The notes below the pieces were generated by a model. The model was given only the letters and a program-made list of their open reading frames with translations. It did no database searches and was not told the origin of the DNA. The position numbers and the translations under genes are program-made. This document shows positions 11,839 through 21,779 of a stretch of DNA of 64,000 bases, one piece after another (the stretch's first letter is position 1; the number at the start of each line of letters is the position of its first letter). This stretch comes from Phytophthora hibernalis (Eukaryota; Oomycota; Peronosporomycetes; Peronosporales; Peronosporaceae), in assembly GCA_012656075.1 (NCBI GenBank), contig JAAKBF010000038.1, positions 248,001 through 312,000 on the forward strand, written 5' to 3'.

Positions 11839-12577
11839 ATGGAGGAATCGACAACGCCACAGTCGTTTGGTGAAGTTCTTACCCTCCTGGCTCGCCAACA
11901 AGTCGAGTTCCAGTCCATGATGCAGCAGCAATACGCTGCCAGCGAGGCGCGTATTGACGCCCTCGCCGCACGGCCGACCACGGCGCGCAAGACCCAGCCC
12001 CCACCTATCAAGGGAAGCCAGACGAGGATCTGGAGCTATGTTTTTTCGATCGAGCAATTTTACGCCGATTACTACCCTCAAATGACGGAGGAATCGTCGC
12101 TATTCGTGACCATGGTGTCTACGCACCTTGAGTGACCCCATGAATTGGTTTCGCCAATTCGCATCCGAATGTGATCGCGCGGGTGTGACCAAGACCTGGG
12201 CCGAGTTCAAGGCTGGCATGCGCCGCCGGTTCCTGCCCCTCGACAGCGAGTATGGGCTACGTGAGCGGCTGTGTGCGCTCAGCCAGAACTCGTCTTTGCA
12301 CGATTACGTGGTCGAGTTTCAAAACCTCCTAATCCTGTGCACCCTGCCGATCAGCCAGATGGAGCTTCGCTTTTACTTTCAACAAGGTCTCAAACCGGCG
12401 ACAGCAAATCATGTACGGGAGCACCATCCTATCTCTGGATAAGACAATCGAGCTGGTCATGAGATTCGATCACGCCGGTCAAAGAGCGGCCAGCGTGAAC
12501 ACCGACTGGCAGGAAACCGCTACCTGTCACCGCTGCAAGAAAATCGGGCATATTGCCCCTAATTCTCCTTCGAAGTA
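11839..12577 (+). pseudogene. Gag of the non-autonomous LTR element
   Basis: The first frame (to 12,132) has an N-terminal coiled-coil-like region (LLARQQVEFQSMMQQQ). A one-base gap at TT 12,128-12,129 separates it from the retrotransposon-gag core (WFRQFASECDRAGV... FKAGMRRRFLPLDSEYGLRERL). A second shift near 12,412 leads to a zinc-knuckle-like end, CHRCKKIGHIAPNS, in which the last cysteine is Ser. The gag family resembles Ty3/gypsy gag. With two shifts it is probably not translated whole, unless the shifts are sequence errors. Confidence 0.7.
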
Positions 12578-12590
12578 AACTCCTGATTTC

Positions 12591-12602
12591 GAAAGGAGGT
12601 CG
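12591..12602 (+). promoter_or_regulatory. Polypurine tract
   Basis: GAAAGGAGGTCG lies directly before the right LTR, the expected position for priming of plus-strand DNA. Confidence 0.6.
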
Positions 12603-12812
12603 TGTAACAGAGTCAAGGCTCCGGGGATTGCGCCCGTTGATCACGGTTAGATACCGGTAGGATGGGAAGTTTACGGTATTTTACTACTATAGTTTACGGC
12701 AAGTTGCAGTTAGTTTCTTGCGGCCCCTGATGGCCCACAGCACCACAGCGTCCGCTAAACTAACTACACAATACACTTTTCATTTGCCGTCAAGTTCCCA
12801 GACTTCCTTACA
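12603..12812 (+). repeat. Right LTR of gag-only element
   Basis: It starts TGTAAC, ends TTACA, and is followed by the TGAAA target duplication. Confidence 0.9.
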
Positions 12813-13127
12813 TGAAAATGTTAGTAAATTTCATTAAAATACAAATACGAAGTACAACACGCACCGCTTCTCTCCGCCTCACATCTTTCATGTATGTGAC
12901 TAGGGCAGGGACGCCAGGAAAAAGTTCCTTGCGCCCCAGTCCTTTAACGTCTTCGACATGGCGCTGCCCTTGAAGCGAAAAATGTCGTCGGCTTGTTTCT
13001 TCCAATCGTAAAGGGTGCCGCGGGCGATGCCGAGCTGCTCCGATGCCTTCCGCACGCCGTGCCGCTCCACTACGGCTAAGGCATGTCGCTTCTTTTTAAT
13101 AGTGAAGCTGCGCTCGGCGCGAATCAT
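12813..13127 (-). pseudogene. Pogo-1 transposase exon 1
   Basis: It encodes an N-terminal helix-turn-helix resembling the psq/CENP-B type (KKKRHALAVVERHGVRKAS, then LGIARGTLYDWKKQ), the DNA-binding part of pogo transposases. The coding similarity to pogo-2 ends at DVRRREA, followed by a splice-donor-like GTGCGT near 12,868. That intron contains the LTR element. Homologous residues are 14,110-14,340. Confidence 0.65.
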
Positions 13128-13281
13128 AGCGGAAAATGAGCCAAGTTTTAGCGTTGCGGGAGATTTTTACAGGAGCTATTCATTTTTTTGGTTCTGTAAT
13201 TGGTGTAAAATAGTAGATTATGTAAAGCTGTTTAGATAAAACCCGCGATGAGTTTACTATGTGAGCCTGTTTATTACCCAC

Positions 13282-13330
13282 TAAATGCCGGATTATTTTG
13301 TCGGTCGGATTTATCCGTCGTTGTCTGTAC
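13282..13330 (-). repeat. Pogo-1 5' end sequence
   Basis: Read on the minus strand it begins GTACAGACAACGACGGATAA and matches 14,502-14,550 with few changes. It lies about 155 bases upstream of the helix-turn-helix start in both copies, so it probably marks the transposon end. Confidence 0.6.
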
Positions 13331-14340
13331 TCTTCGAGTTCATTTTGCTCGATTATTCCACCCGGAATACCGCGTTGGATGAAGAGTATTGGCATTTTCT
13401 TTCCTATAAAATACAAAACCAATTTAAAAATTTATAAAGCAATCCATAACATTACACATATTAATAAAACAATCCATAATATCACAAAAATAACGCGTAC
13501 CATCGTCGCGTACAGTCAGCACTGCTGTCATGCGGCCGGCGTGCTTGTTCGCACCCAAAATGCGCGCCGAATCCTTCCGCCCTTTCGCAGCCCAAGCCTT
13601 GATCGGTGCCATGTCGAACATTATCGCAGTTTCGTCAACATTCAACACGCCACCTCTCTCAAAGGCTTCATATTGGGCCCAAAATTTCAGGGCAAACTTC
13701 GCCCGTGTTTCCTCTAGGTCAGCGTACGACTTTTTGGCGGCTTGGGGATTCTGAGAGGAGAATCCGTAGCTGTTTCAACCAGAAAAAGCAATAAAATGTT
13801 TTAAAGTTAACAAATAAGAAACCATCATAAATTACCATCAAATATTACCGCTTAGCGATGCGCTGAACCATACGCTCGAGCGCAGTTTCACCATCTTCTT
13901 TACCGTCAAACTAGGACTTCATCCAGTCTGGCCGAATTTTCCACATGAACTTGATCATTCCAGCCGTAGATAAAACCTATGCATTTTAAATATAAAAAGC
14001 ACAAAACCGTAAAATTAAAAATTGGCTAAACCTTCGTGACAATACAAAACAACAGCATAACTAAATGCGTAACTTACAGCTTCGTCGCGGCGAACGTCCT
14101 TCATGTACATCACAAGGTCAGTGACGCCAGGAAAAATTTCTTGCGCCCCTGACCTTTCAACGTCCTCGACGAGGCATGCCCCTTGAAGTTGACAAGTGCG
14201 TCATTCAGCTTCTTCCAATCGTAAATCGTCCCACGGGCGATATTGAGTTGCTGTGAGGCAGCCTTGACTCCAACGCGCTCCAGCAGTGCCAATGCCTCAC
14301 GTTTTGTCTTGATAGTGTGGCTTCGCTCCATGCGCTTCAT
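13331..14340 (-). pseudogene. Pogo-2 transposase, intron-containing, truncated
   Basis: Four exons are visible. Exon 1 holds the helix-turn-helix (LNIARGTIYDWKKLN) and ends before GTAAGT near 14,078. Exon 2 (STAGMIKFMWKIRPDWMKS, then an in-frame stop) starts after ATAG near 13,983 and ends before GTAATA near 13,847. Exon 3 follows GAAACAG near 13,770 and carries the first catalytic Asp (NVDETAIMFDMAP). Exon 4 follows TTTTATAG near 13,408 (KKMPILFIQRGIPGG) and stops at ELEEY, where pogo-1 begins. The clear splice sites indicate a family with real introns. Confidence 0.7.
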
Positions 14341-14501
14341 AACACAGACTGAGTCGGAGAATTAGCAACAGCCCTGGGAAGTTTTATCTGCGAACCATTC
14401 ATTTTATTTTGGTGACCTATTGGCTAAAACAATTCTAAAATGCGATCGGATTGGTTGAAATTAGGATTTAATTTAGTATGGAGGAAATGTAGTGCAACTC
14501 T

Positions 14502-14550
14502 CAAATGCCGGATTTTTATGTCGGTCGGGTTTCTCCGTCGTTGTCTGTAC
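14502..14550 (-). repeat. Pogo-2 5' end sequence
   Basis: Second copy of the 49-base end, next to the Copia-1 RT remnant; GTAC at the junction fits insertion at TA. Confidence 0.6.
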
Positions 14551-14551
14551 T

Positions 14552-14640
14552 TGACTTTGAAATCCATCAAACGGACGTCAAGACAGCTTTTCTCAACGCG
14601 TACATAGACGAGTAAATTTACATTTACATTACACAATTGT
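14552..14640 (+). pseudogene. Copia-1 reverse transcriptase remnant
   Basis: It reads DFEIHQTDVKTAFLNAYIDE and then a stop; this is the Copia RT motif with the first catalytic Asp (compare HQMDVKTAFLNG in Copia-2 at about 20,840). It sits on the far side of the two pogo elements, consistent with insertion into Copia-1 pol. Confidence 0.7.
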
Positions 14641-14710
14641 TGGATGTCCTACGAAATGTCCTCGATGGAATACACTCCATCAATGTGCTCGAAGTACGAG
14701 CACAACTTCT

Positions 14711-15181
14711 CTAAAAATAATCATTAGTGAAGTGCATGTAGCTATCCGACTCGATGAACAGATGCTTCGAGCCCATCGTGGCTCGAGCGATACAATGAAA
14801 TGTACCCTGCTGTTCCCCTGGGCGCCGCCCCATGATAATCAGGGCCGGCTTGCGTGAACGCACGATACGCCGACCAATCTTGTCAGCCCGGCACTTAAAC
14901 TTCTTGTTTAAATAGACGAACTGATTGCCGCGCTGCTGCAGTGCCAGGTGCATCGCATGGCCCGTATACGCCCCATTCCGCAAATGGCCGTGGTCTTCAT
15001 TGGGTCGCTGGGCCTTCAAACTCCGAAGCACTGGTTGCAACGCAGTGCTGGTCCAAAAGTCGCGCTGCTGGAGTGCATTGTTCACTGAAAACAGTCCACA
15101 AAAAGATACCCGATCGGGCGGAGCCTCTTGGTTCTGACAAAGGACCGATCCGCGAAGCACCCTTGGCATCTGCATAATCAT
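14711..15181 (-). CDS. Cysteine-peptidase-like ORF (element-associated)
   Basis: A 156-aa frame has RVSFCGLFSVNNALQQRDFW near residue 25 and GTFHCIARATMGSKHLFIESDS near residue 125. A Cys followed by an Asn-Ala-Leu helix, with a later His and Asp, resembles papain-like folds such as Josephin or OTU peptidases. The family assignment is inference. It lies between decayed Copia pieces and may be part of an element. The first codons are uncertain because the sequence upstream (15,182-15,250) looks like a possible intron. Confidence 0.45.
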   Translation of the reverse strand: MIMQMPRVLRGSVLCQNQEAPPDRVSFCGLFSVNNALQQRDFWTSTALQPVLRSLKAQRPNEDHGHLRNGAYTGHAMHLALQQRGNQFVYLNKKFKCRADKIGRRIVRSRKPALIIMGRRPGEQQGTFHCIARATMGSKHLFIESDSYMHFTNDYF

Positions 15182-15862
15182 GTATCGAAATGTTAGTCAT
15201 GTTTGGTTTAGAAACATAATCAAAATTGCTACAATCACAAAAGTACAAAAGTCATCAATATGTCCGAGACCTCTTCGGAATACAGGCAAAAGCTTGTATC
15301 CTAGCTGGGCTGTCGCGCCCGACAGGACCCCGAGCCTTAACGACAACCAATGCACTGTAGTGATGTATGGTGGATGTACTCGTAACAAAAGAAAACCCAC
15401 CTTGAAAGTGTCTATTGAGGTTGACTTGGTCTTGAACTACTTGGTGAAAGTCGGAATGGCTATCTAGCAAAACGAAGCACGGAGTGCTGGCTCAAGCCTC
15501 AACGCTAGTGCTTGCAAAGGTACTGAGTATCAGCAACTTCGCAAACCAAAACAAATAAATCAACAGCAACAACATCGCAAAAGCATGAAGTGAAAAAACG
15601 CATGAACATAGTCCCACAAAAAGTTCACAATTACTGTGTATAATTAGATAGAAATCTGTTCTGTCCCAATTTACTTGTATTACGCGACAAAAATAAGAGC
15701 ACTCCGCCTCGTTGAGACCGGTGGCGCGGTTTGCCCGCTCTATCCACCCAACTACGACGGCATAGGATGCTACGGAAGAACTTGCATGCTGGATGGCACG
15801 GCCGCGACAAATTTGGAGCGGGCGGTTTTAGTTGCCGCGTGAGGCGCTCTCGCCAGAGAGGC
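15182..15862. other. No clear gene
   Basis: Short open frames on the minus strand (15,255-15,470) may be an upstream exon of the cysteine-peptidase-like ORF, joined by an intron with an acceptor such as TTATGCAG near 15,175. Nothing else is recognisable. Confidence 0.25.
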
Positions 15863-16075
15863 TGTTGGAATGTGTGATGCACACAAACCTCCCTTCTAGA
15901 CTACAATTTTATTCAACAGTTAGAAATTGAATACACACATTATGTGTTTCACACATTGTATCCATTACGTAGTCTGACTAAACCAGAGCCCCGCTCTGGC
16001 CCGACATGTTAAACTCTCAATCACAACTCAATTTACTCGCTTCTATCAAAGACTCCCTCCGACCGTCACAAAGCT
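15863..16075 (+). repeat. Copia-1-type LTR, leader and gag start, copy b
   Basis: It matches 7,245-7,450, starting at TGTTGGAATGTG and continuing through the hairpin and the first gag codons (MLNSQSQLNLLASIKDSL). After 16,075 the similarity is lost. This is a truncated second copy of the same element, not the 3' LTR of Copia-1, because it continues into gag. Confidence 0.65.
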
Positions 16076-16200
16076 CAACGAGACCCGCGTCGAGATGCGC
16101 AATATTTTTACCGAATTCTTCAGGATCTATAACAAAATCCCCATTAGAAGACCGGAAAGCAGACTTGACGGCTCTGTTCATCTGCCGTAAATTCGATGCA

Positions 16201-17727
16201 TTAGATGCGATAAAGCCACTCCTCAGCCTCGACCAAACCCATCCCTTTGCCGTCATCGTATACTTGAAAGCGTCTTGATCCTTTCGCGTGGAGGGCCATG
16301 CCGTGGCTCAGCATCTCCGAGAGTTCGCAGTGGACGAGGTACGGCCTCCTTGAAGATTGAGTCGATGCATTTCCCAGTACCGCGAACGAGGTTGATGTTG
16401 AGCAGGCAACGGCAGATACTGACGTTGGGGCAGGCTCCGTTGGCTTGCACCCAGCTGACAAACCCATTGGTCTTGGCGATGCTGATGTCTATGTTGGGGA
16501 TAACACCAGTATGGGAGCAATAGTCCTCACACTCATCAGGGCTGATGAGTGGGGGTGGTCGGTGATCTTGTACAGAGCATTGATGGCTTGGACCACACAA
16601 TCGCCTCCTTCCGATATCGTCATGTGGTCGCAATACTCGGGCAGACATTTCATGTAGCAGATATACGGGTTCGTCTCTTGATGGTCATCATCGTACCACC
16701 AGTCGACACAGTCGAAGGGGCTTTCTTGGAGGCCTTCGACCAGAGTCGCCCCGTCAATCATTCATCCGTGCCGTCGAGGAACCGAACATGGTAGCAGTAG
16801 CCTCGCAGGGTTCATGGCAGTCGTCGATGGGGGATGTATGGAAATTGCGCTGCCATCACTTCGTCGAGACGCCTAGTCGTCCCTGCCATTGCGGGGCATG
16901 CTGCGTGAGGCGTACCTTTTTGGTGGCGGGTTCCTAGAGTTTGACAGACACAGAATGTAGAGCATGCCGAGAGCAGAGTGGGGTCATTCGGGGTGGGCTT
17001 GGTTGGAGTCGCCAGAGTGGTGGCAGGAACGGAGGAGGGGCCAGGTCGGTGAGGCCGGTAGCACGCCGGTTGGTACAGGGAGATCATAGTCTTCTATAAT
17101 GAAACCAGGGACTTCTCCTGCTCGCACTCCGCTGCGAGGCCGAGTCGCTCGTAGGAGCGTTCCACCCTCAACAACATGCATCGTCGGCGCTGGCTGACTC
17201 CGGTGTAAATTCAGCGGCGGGGTGTAGAATTGCCAACAGGTTCGGACGGGAGGGGTTCGACGAGTAGTGGACGGCATTCGGCGGCTTGGCGGCGAATTCA
17301 GCATCAAGTGCTCGAACTTGTTCTTCGAGGTGTTGATCAATCGCCTTGGTCACTTCATCGAGGCGAGTTTCAACGATGGGGTTGATGTCGTGAGCATTCT
17401 GGGGTTCTTGCTCCCACAAGGTGATACATGTACCATCAGGCTCAGCGGTGTCGAATGCGGCACGTGGCCTAATCCGGATCGGCGCGAGCTCTGCAGGGAC
17501 CACCTTGAGAGGAGGGTCTGGCTTGAGGTACCACTGGATGCACCGGTACCACCCGTGGTCTGCGCCCCAGCCACAAGAAGCGTTTCATTATTAAATCTAC
17601 CCCGAACCCTCTGCTCTACTGGTGCGACACCTTCGAGCACACACGTGTGACTGCGTGCGCTTACTGTTGTCAAGAAGGCGCCTCGACCAGCTACAATATA
17701 CCGGTAGGATACCGGTATGACCTTCAC
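16201..17727 (-). pseudogene. Broken gene with cysteine-peptidase signature
   Basis: Three minus-strand frames join into one plausible gene. The N-terminal part (17,168-17,727) has a helical, acidic segment (ETRLDEVTKAIDQHLEEQ). A Cys/His-rich piece follows near 16,900 (CVCQTLGTRHQKGTPHAAC), and then a peptidase-like end: GGDCVVQAINALYKI near 16,570 and LSHGMALHAKGSRRFQVYDD near 16,290. The C...H...D order matches the 61-62 kb gene, including a similar preceding domain. Several frameshifts. Probably element-borne. Confidence 0.45.
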
Positions 17728-17861
17728 TCAGTAGCACCGCAATCATTCCTGTGATTACGGGATGGTGTTTAAGCTACGGGTGCGACATCATTATGGGTAC
17801 AAGATTGTGGGTACAACATGGGATCTACGTGGCGCTCTATGATTGGCTGAAGCAACTCAGT

Positions 17862-17940
17862 ATCCAGTAAAGAATCCAGTAGAGTGTATCCAGTAAAGAA
17901 TCCAGTAGAGTGTATCCAGTAGAGAATCCAGTAGGCTTAG
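17862..17940 (+). repeat. Short tandem repeat, ATCCAGTA(A/G)AGA units
   Basis: Five to six degenerate units of TATCCAGTAAAGAATCCAG type run in a row upstream of Copia-2, within what is probably its 5' LTR or leader. Confidence 0.6.
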
Positions 17941-18020
17941 AGGTAGCAAGGAGTTTTTGCGAACTAAGGACCTAAATCAATCAATCACTTTGCATTTTGC
18001 CATCAAGCGACCACTCCTTT

Positions 18021-18032
18021 TGGTTATGAGCC
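18021..18032 (+). promoter_or_regulatory. Copia-2 primer-binding site candidate
   Basis: TGGTTATGAGCC is complementary to the conserved anticodon loop of initiator tRNA-Met (GGCTCATAACC), the kind of half-tRNA primer used by Drosophila copia. It lies 43 bases before the gag ATG. The same core occurs before Gypsy gag at 60,357. Confidence 0.55.
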
Positions 18033-18074
18033 AAGCCCCGTCTTCCTAACCAAGACCCCGACTACGCCTTCGCT

Positions 18075-18779
18075 ATGGACGCCCCCCAGTCTCCACCGCC
18101 CGCATCAACAAGTTCGACGGAACCAACTTCCACGTGGAAGTTCAAGATGCAGATGGTGCTCGAGGAACTCGAACTGTGGGAAGTGACGAGTGGGGAAGTG
18201 AAGCTGGAGCACTGCACGACCACGGCGGATCAAGCGACGTTCAAAAGGAAGTCGCGAAAGGCGTTGGCGATCATCTGTCTCGCGATGGAGGATTCGCAGC
18301 TGCCGCTGGTTCGCTCGGCCAAGGACGCGCATGATGCATGGTCAAGACTAGAAGGACACTTCGAGAAGAAGAGTTTGGCCAACAAGCTCTTCCTTCGTCG
18401 ACGTTTCTTCACGACGATGATGGCGGAAGGTGATGATGTGCTGGAGAACATCAACAAGGTCAAGACGCTGGCGGAGCAGCTCGACGCAGTGGGCGCTCCG
18501 GTCAGCGAAGACGACTTGGTGATCACGCTTCTGGGAAGTCTGAGCGAGTCGTACCAGTTCCTGATAACGGCGTTGGAGTCCAGGTCGGACTCGCTGTCGT
18601 GGGAACTCGTGACGTCTCGGCTGCAGCATGAAGACATGAAGCGCAAGGAACAAGGTGGCGGCGTCGACGGAGCCGGGCACGGTCAAGGTCAAGCGTTCAT
18701 GACGAGAGACAACAAGCGCAGGGACCGACCGGTGAAGAAGACCGGGGCGTGCCACAACTGCGGCAAACAAGGACATTAG
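18075..18779 (+). pseudogene. Copia-2 gag
   Basis: The 234-codon frame has the UBN2-type Copia gag core (MVLEELELWEVTSGEV ... AHDAWSRLEGHFEKKSLANK ... LGSLSESYQFLITALE) and a zinc knuckle CHNCGKQGH, where a TAG stop replaces the residue before IAEC. Beyond the stop the frame stays open. The gene is otherwise intact, so this copy is fairly young. Confidence 0.8.
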
Positions 18780-19417
18780 ATCGCGGAGTGTCCCTCGCGG
18801 GTCCAGAACGACGCTGAACGACACCGGTTGCAGCGGGCAAACGTCGCGCAGGACGAAGAAGATCCTGGTGACTACCTTTTCTCGGTTGGTGGCAACAAGG
18901 GTGCCTCCAAGTCGAATGGTGTGTGGCTGGTCGACTCGGGTGCGACGCAGCATATGACAAGCTCCAAGAAGTACATGAGGAACTACAAGAAAATGGCTCC
19001 GGTGGACGTACATCGCGGACGACGGTGTGGTTCAGGCGGTGGGGACCGGCGACATTGTGGTGTCGATGAAGACTCAAGGGGGACCAAGAAGGGTGTGCTC
19101 ACGAATGTGGCATATCCCGAGGTTGTCGCGGAACCTGTTTTCGGTCGGCCGCTTCACCAAGAACGTCGGGTCAGTCACCTTCGAGAGCGACGGATGCTTC
19201 GCGGAGAAGAAGAGTCTCAAGTGGCAGCTCGGCGTTCGTGAGGGCAAAGGGCTGTTCAAGCTGTGCATGACTCCGATGATGCCTGACGAGGCCAATGCGG
19301 CAAGTTCGAAGGATCGCCAAGGGGACACCACGTCGTACCTCTGGCACCTGACTTGGTCACATTGGCTATGGCGGCCTAGATGCCATCGTCAAGAAGAGCT
19401 ACGGTGTTGGCATCGAC
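18780..19417 (+). pseudogene. Copia-2 protease and pre-integrase
   Basis: The protease motif WLVDSGATQHMTSS lies at about 18,925. A one-base gap near 19,009 separates it from the FSVGRFTKN...LWHL segment (19,027-19,350), the usual GAG-pre-integrase region. A further shift near 19,345 interrupts HL...LGHIGYGGLDAI. The aspartic protease would cut Gag-Pol. Confidence 0.75.
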
Positions 19418-20172
19418 ATGACGTCGGTGAAGCAGTGGGAGCTGTGCGGCGGATGCTCACTCGGCAAGCTAACACGAGTGAGCTACATGAAGTCGTCTCC
19501 GAACCGTGCGAAGCAAGTGCTGAAGGTGATTCACAGCGATGTGTGCGGCCCCATGCAGACACCAACGTTTGGTGGGAAGCGTTACTTTGTCACGTTCATC
19601 GATGACAAGTCGCACTTCTGCGTCGTGTATCGGCTGCGGAACAAATCCGAGGTGGCTGTCAAGTTCGCTGAGTTTGTGGCGTTTGCTGAAACTCAGACCG
19701 GCAAGCGCGTGAAGACACTCCGGAGCGACAACGGTGGCGAGTACACTTCCGGTGCGATGGCCAAGTTCTGCAGCGACCGCGGGATCGTGCAGAAGTTCAC
19801 ACCACCGTACAGGCCTCAGCTGAACGGGTGGCAGAACGGATGAACCGGACATTGGTGGAGTGCGCGCGCTGCATGCTGGAGCACGCCGGGTTGTCCAAGT
19901 CGTATTGGGGTGAAGCGGGGATGACAGCTACGTTCCTTCGCAACCAGTGTCCGACGCGTGCCATCAGCCACGACAAGTCGCCGCACCAAGTCTGGACCGG
20001 GAAGCCGCTGCTGGCGAACCTGAAAGCGTTCGGTTGCCATGCGTACGTGCACGTGCCGAAGGAGAAGCGCACCAAGTTCGACGCTCGGTCGGTGCGCTGT
20101 CGGTTCCTCGGGTACTCGGAGCATGAGAAGCGTATCGATTCGAAGAACTGGAGAGCGGTCGCGTGCTGGTGA
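19418..20172 (+). pseudogene. Copia-2 integrase
   Basis: It holds the zinc-binding end (CGGCSLGKL), catalytic Asp contexts IHSDVCGPM and TLRSDNGGEY, and the Glu in VAERMNRTLVE. The frame changes within GGGTGG at 19,826-19,828, where one added G gives LNGVAERMNR. The C-terminal part (FGCHAYVHVPKEKRTKFD) is typical of Copia integrase. Confidence 0.8.
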
Positions 20173-21182
20173 GCCGCGACGCGCAGTTCATGGAAGACGT
20201 CTTCGACGGTGGGAGACGCAGTTACGATCAAGAAGTTGTTGTGGAACTTCAAGATGAAGAGGTGACGGATCAAGATTCGTCGCAGTCGGATGACGACAAC
20301 GAAGAAGAGGAAGAAGCTGCGCGGGACGAAGACTTCGAGCCCGGCAGCAAGCGACACCCGCGGACGCAGTCGCTGGAGGAAGCCGTTGAGGCAAGTGCCA
20401 AGCGGTATGCGTCGCAGAGTCGACACCAGACTCTGGACGAGATGTCTGCTACGGCACAAGAAAGTGGGAGCTTTGAGGCTGCGTACGTCGTGGATTCAGT
20501 GGGAGAAATGCCGACCACGTTCAAGTCGGCGATGGAATCCAGCGACTCAGTCAAGTGGAAGGAGGCCTGTGACTCAGAGATGGAATCGCTCCGCAAGAAC
20601 GAGACGTGGATCCTCGTGCCACTGCCGAAGGGACGCAAGGCAATCGGCAACCGATGGGTGTTCCGCGTGAAGGAGAACCAAGCTGGAGAGATCGAGCGAT
20701 TCAAGGCGCGACTGGTGGCCAAGGGGTTCTCGCAGAAATACGGCATCGACTACGATGAGACCTTCGCGCCGGTAGCCAAGTTCACGTCCATCAGGATCTT
20801 GCTCAGTCTGGCGGCCAAGTACAATCTCACGGTGCACCAGATGGATGTGAAGACAGCCTTCCTGAATGGCTTGTTGGACGAAGACATCTACATGGCGCAG
20901 CCGGATGGATTCATCGATAACGCTCACCCCGACTTCGTGTGCAAGCTCAAGCGATCGCTGTACGGGTTGAAGCAGTCGCCTCGCATGTGGAACAAGGCCA
21001 TAAACGAGTTCATGCTCAAACTGGGGTTCAAGAAGTGCGAGTCCGACCACTGCATCTACTTGACGCGTGACGGCCAAGACATGATTTTCGTGGCACTTTA
21101 TGTCGATGACTTGGTCCTCGTCAGCAGTAGTGACAAGATACTCCATGACACCAAGCAGGCGCTCAGTGACCGTTCGAGATGA
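20130..21182 (+). pseudogene. Copia-2 reverse transcriptase
   Basis: An acidic linker (DDDNEEEEEAARDED) leads into the RT core: NRWVFRVKENQAGEIERFKA, QMDVKTAFLNGLLDEDIYM, KLKRSLYGLKQSPRMW and the catalytic LYVDDLVLV at about 21,095. The 339-codon frame is open. It is joined to the integrase by a one-base gap near 20,130 and to the RNase H part by another at 21,173. All polymerase motifs are intact. Confidence 0.85.
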
Positions 21183-21700
21183 CCGACATGGGTCAGCTCA
21201 AGTACTTCCTTGGGATGGAGATCGATCAAGATGTGGCGACTGGGAAGGTATCGGTGCGGCAGACCAAGTTCGCCAACGACATCCTGGTGAAGTTCAACAT
21301 GGAGAAGAGCAACCCGTGAAGACGCCACAGGATCCGGGTCTCTAGTTGACCAAGGCCATGTGCGAAGGAGGGTGCAAGCACGACGAGACCATGATAAACG
21401 TGCCATACCGAAACGCTGTGAGATGCCTCATGTATCTCATGGTGGGAACTCGACCGGACCTCGCAGCGGCAGTGGGAGTGCTAAGCCAGTTTGCAGCGGA
21501 TCCATGCCCGACACACTGGCAGGCGCTCAAGAGGGTGTTCAACCAAGGCTCCATAAGAATCCCGAATTCCACAAGCGCACCAAGCACATTGACATTCGCT
21601 ACCACTTCGTGCGCGAGATGGTGGAAGACATTCACGACTTCAGCCGTTCAGATCATCTACGGAACACCAGAAAGGGCGTTGTCGTCGTATCCCTGTCCCT
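21180..21700 (+). pseudogene. Copia-2 RT tail and deleted RNase H
   Basis: TDMGQLKYFLGMEID and YRNAVRCLMYLMVGTRPDLAAAV are the end of Copia RT. The sequence then jumps from HWQALKRVF to PEFHKRTKHIDIRYHFVRE, the very end of RNase H. Most of the RNase H catalytic domain is therefore deleted. There is also a TAG stop at about 21,343. Confidence 0.75.
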
Positions 21701-21779
21701 CCATGCCAACTTTATGAAAACCGCTGGCAGTGGCGAAGCCTCGCTCGCCTTTGGCGAGGTGCGCGATGCTGCGGGCTAG

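Larger units (their letters stand above)
11543..12812 (+). mobile_element. Complete gag-only LTR retroelement (non-autonomous)
   Basis: Two LTRs of 209 and 210 bp (11,543-11,751 and 12,603-12,812) bracket an internal region with only a gag gene. The LTR starts TGTAAC and the second ends TTACA. The element is flanked by the 5-bp target duplication TGAAA (11,538-11,542 and 12,813-12,817). A TGG-initial primer-binding site follows the left LTR and a purine-rich tract precedes the right LTR. There is no protease, RT or integrase, so it would need a helper. It lies within intron 1 of pogo-1. Confidence 0.9.
10495..13330 (-). mobile_element. Pogo-1: pogo/CENP-B-type DNA transposon with an LTR insertion
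   Basis: On the minus strand the element starts at 13,330 with a 49-base end sequence (13,282-13,330) that also occurs at the start of pogo-2 (14,502-14,550). It encodes a pogo-type transposase with introns and ends near 10,495. The insertion point next to GTAC in pogo-2 exon 4 fits a TA target. The right part (12,813-13,330) and left part (10,495-11,542) are separated by a complete LTR element. The 3' terminal repeat was not identified. Confidence 0.7.
13331..14550 (-). mobile_element. Pogo-2, 3' truncated
   Basis: It is a second copy of the same pogo family, starting at 14,550 inside Copia-1 reverse transcriptase and cut at 13,331 by the 5' end of pogo-1. The remaining 3' third, including the second and third catalytic acids, is absent, along with part of Copia-1. 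A deletion after the nested insertion would explain this. Confidence 0.65.

Noticed and set aside
15863..16075. 3' LTR of Copia-1
   Set aside because: The copy continues past the LTR into the gag start, so it is the 5' end of another copy.
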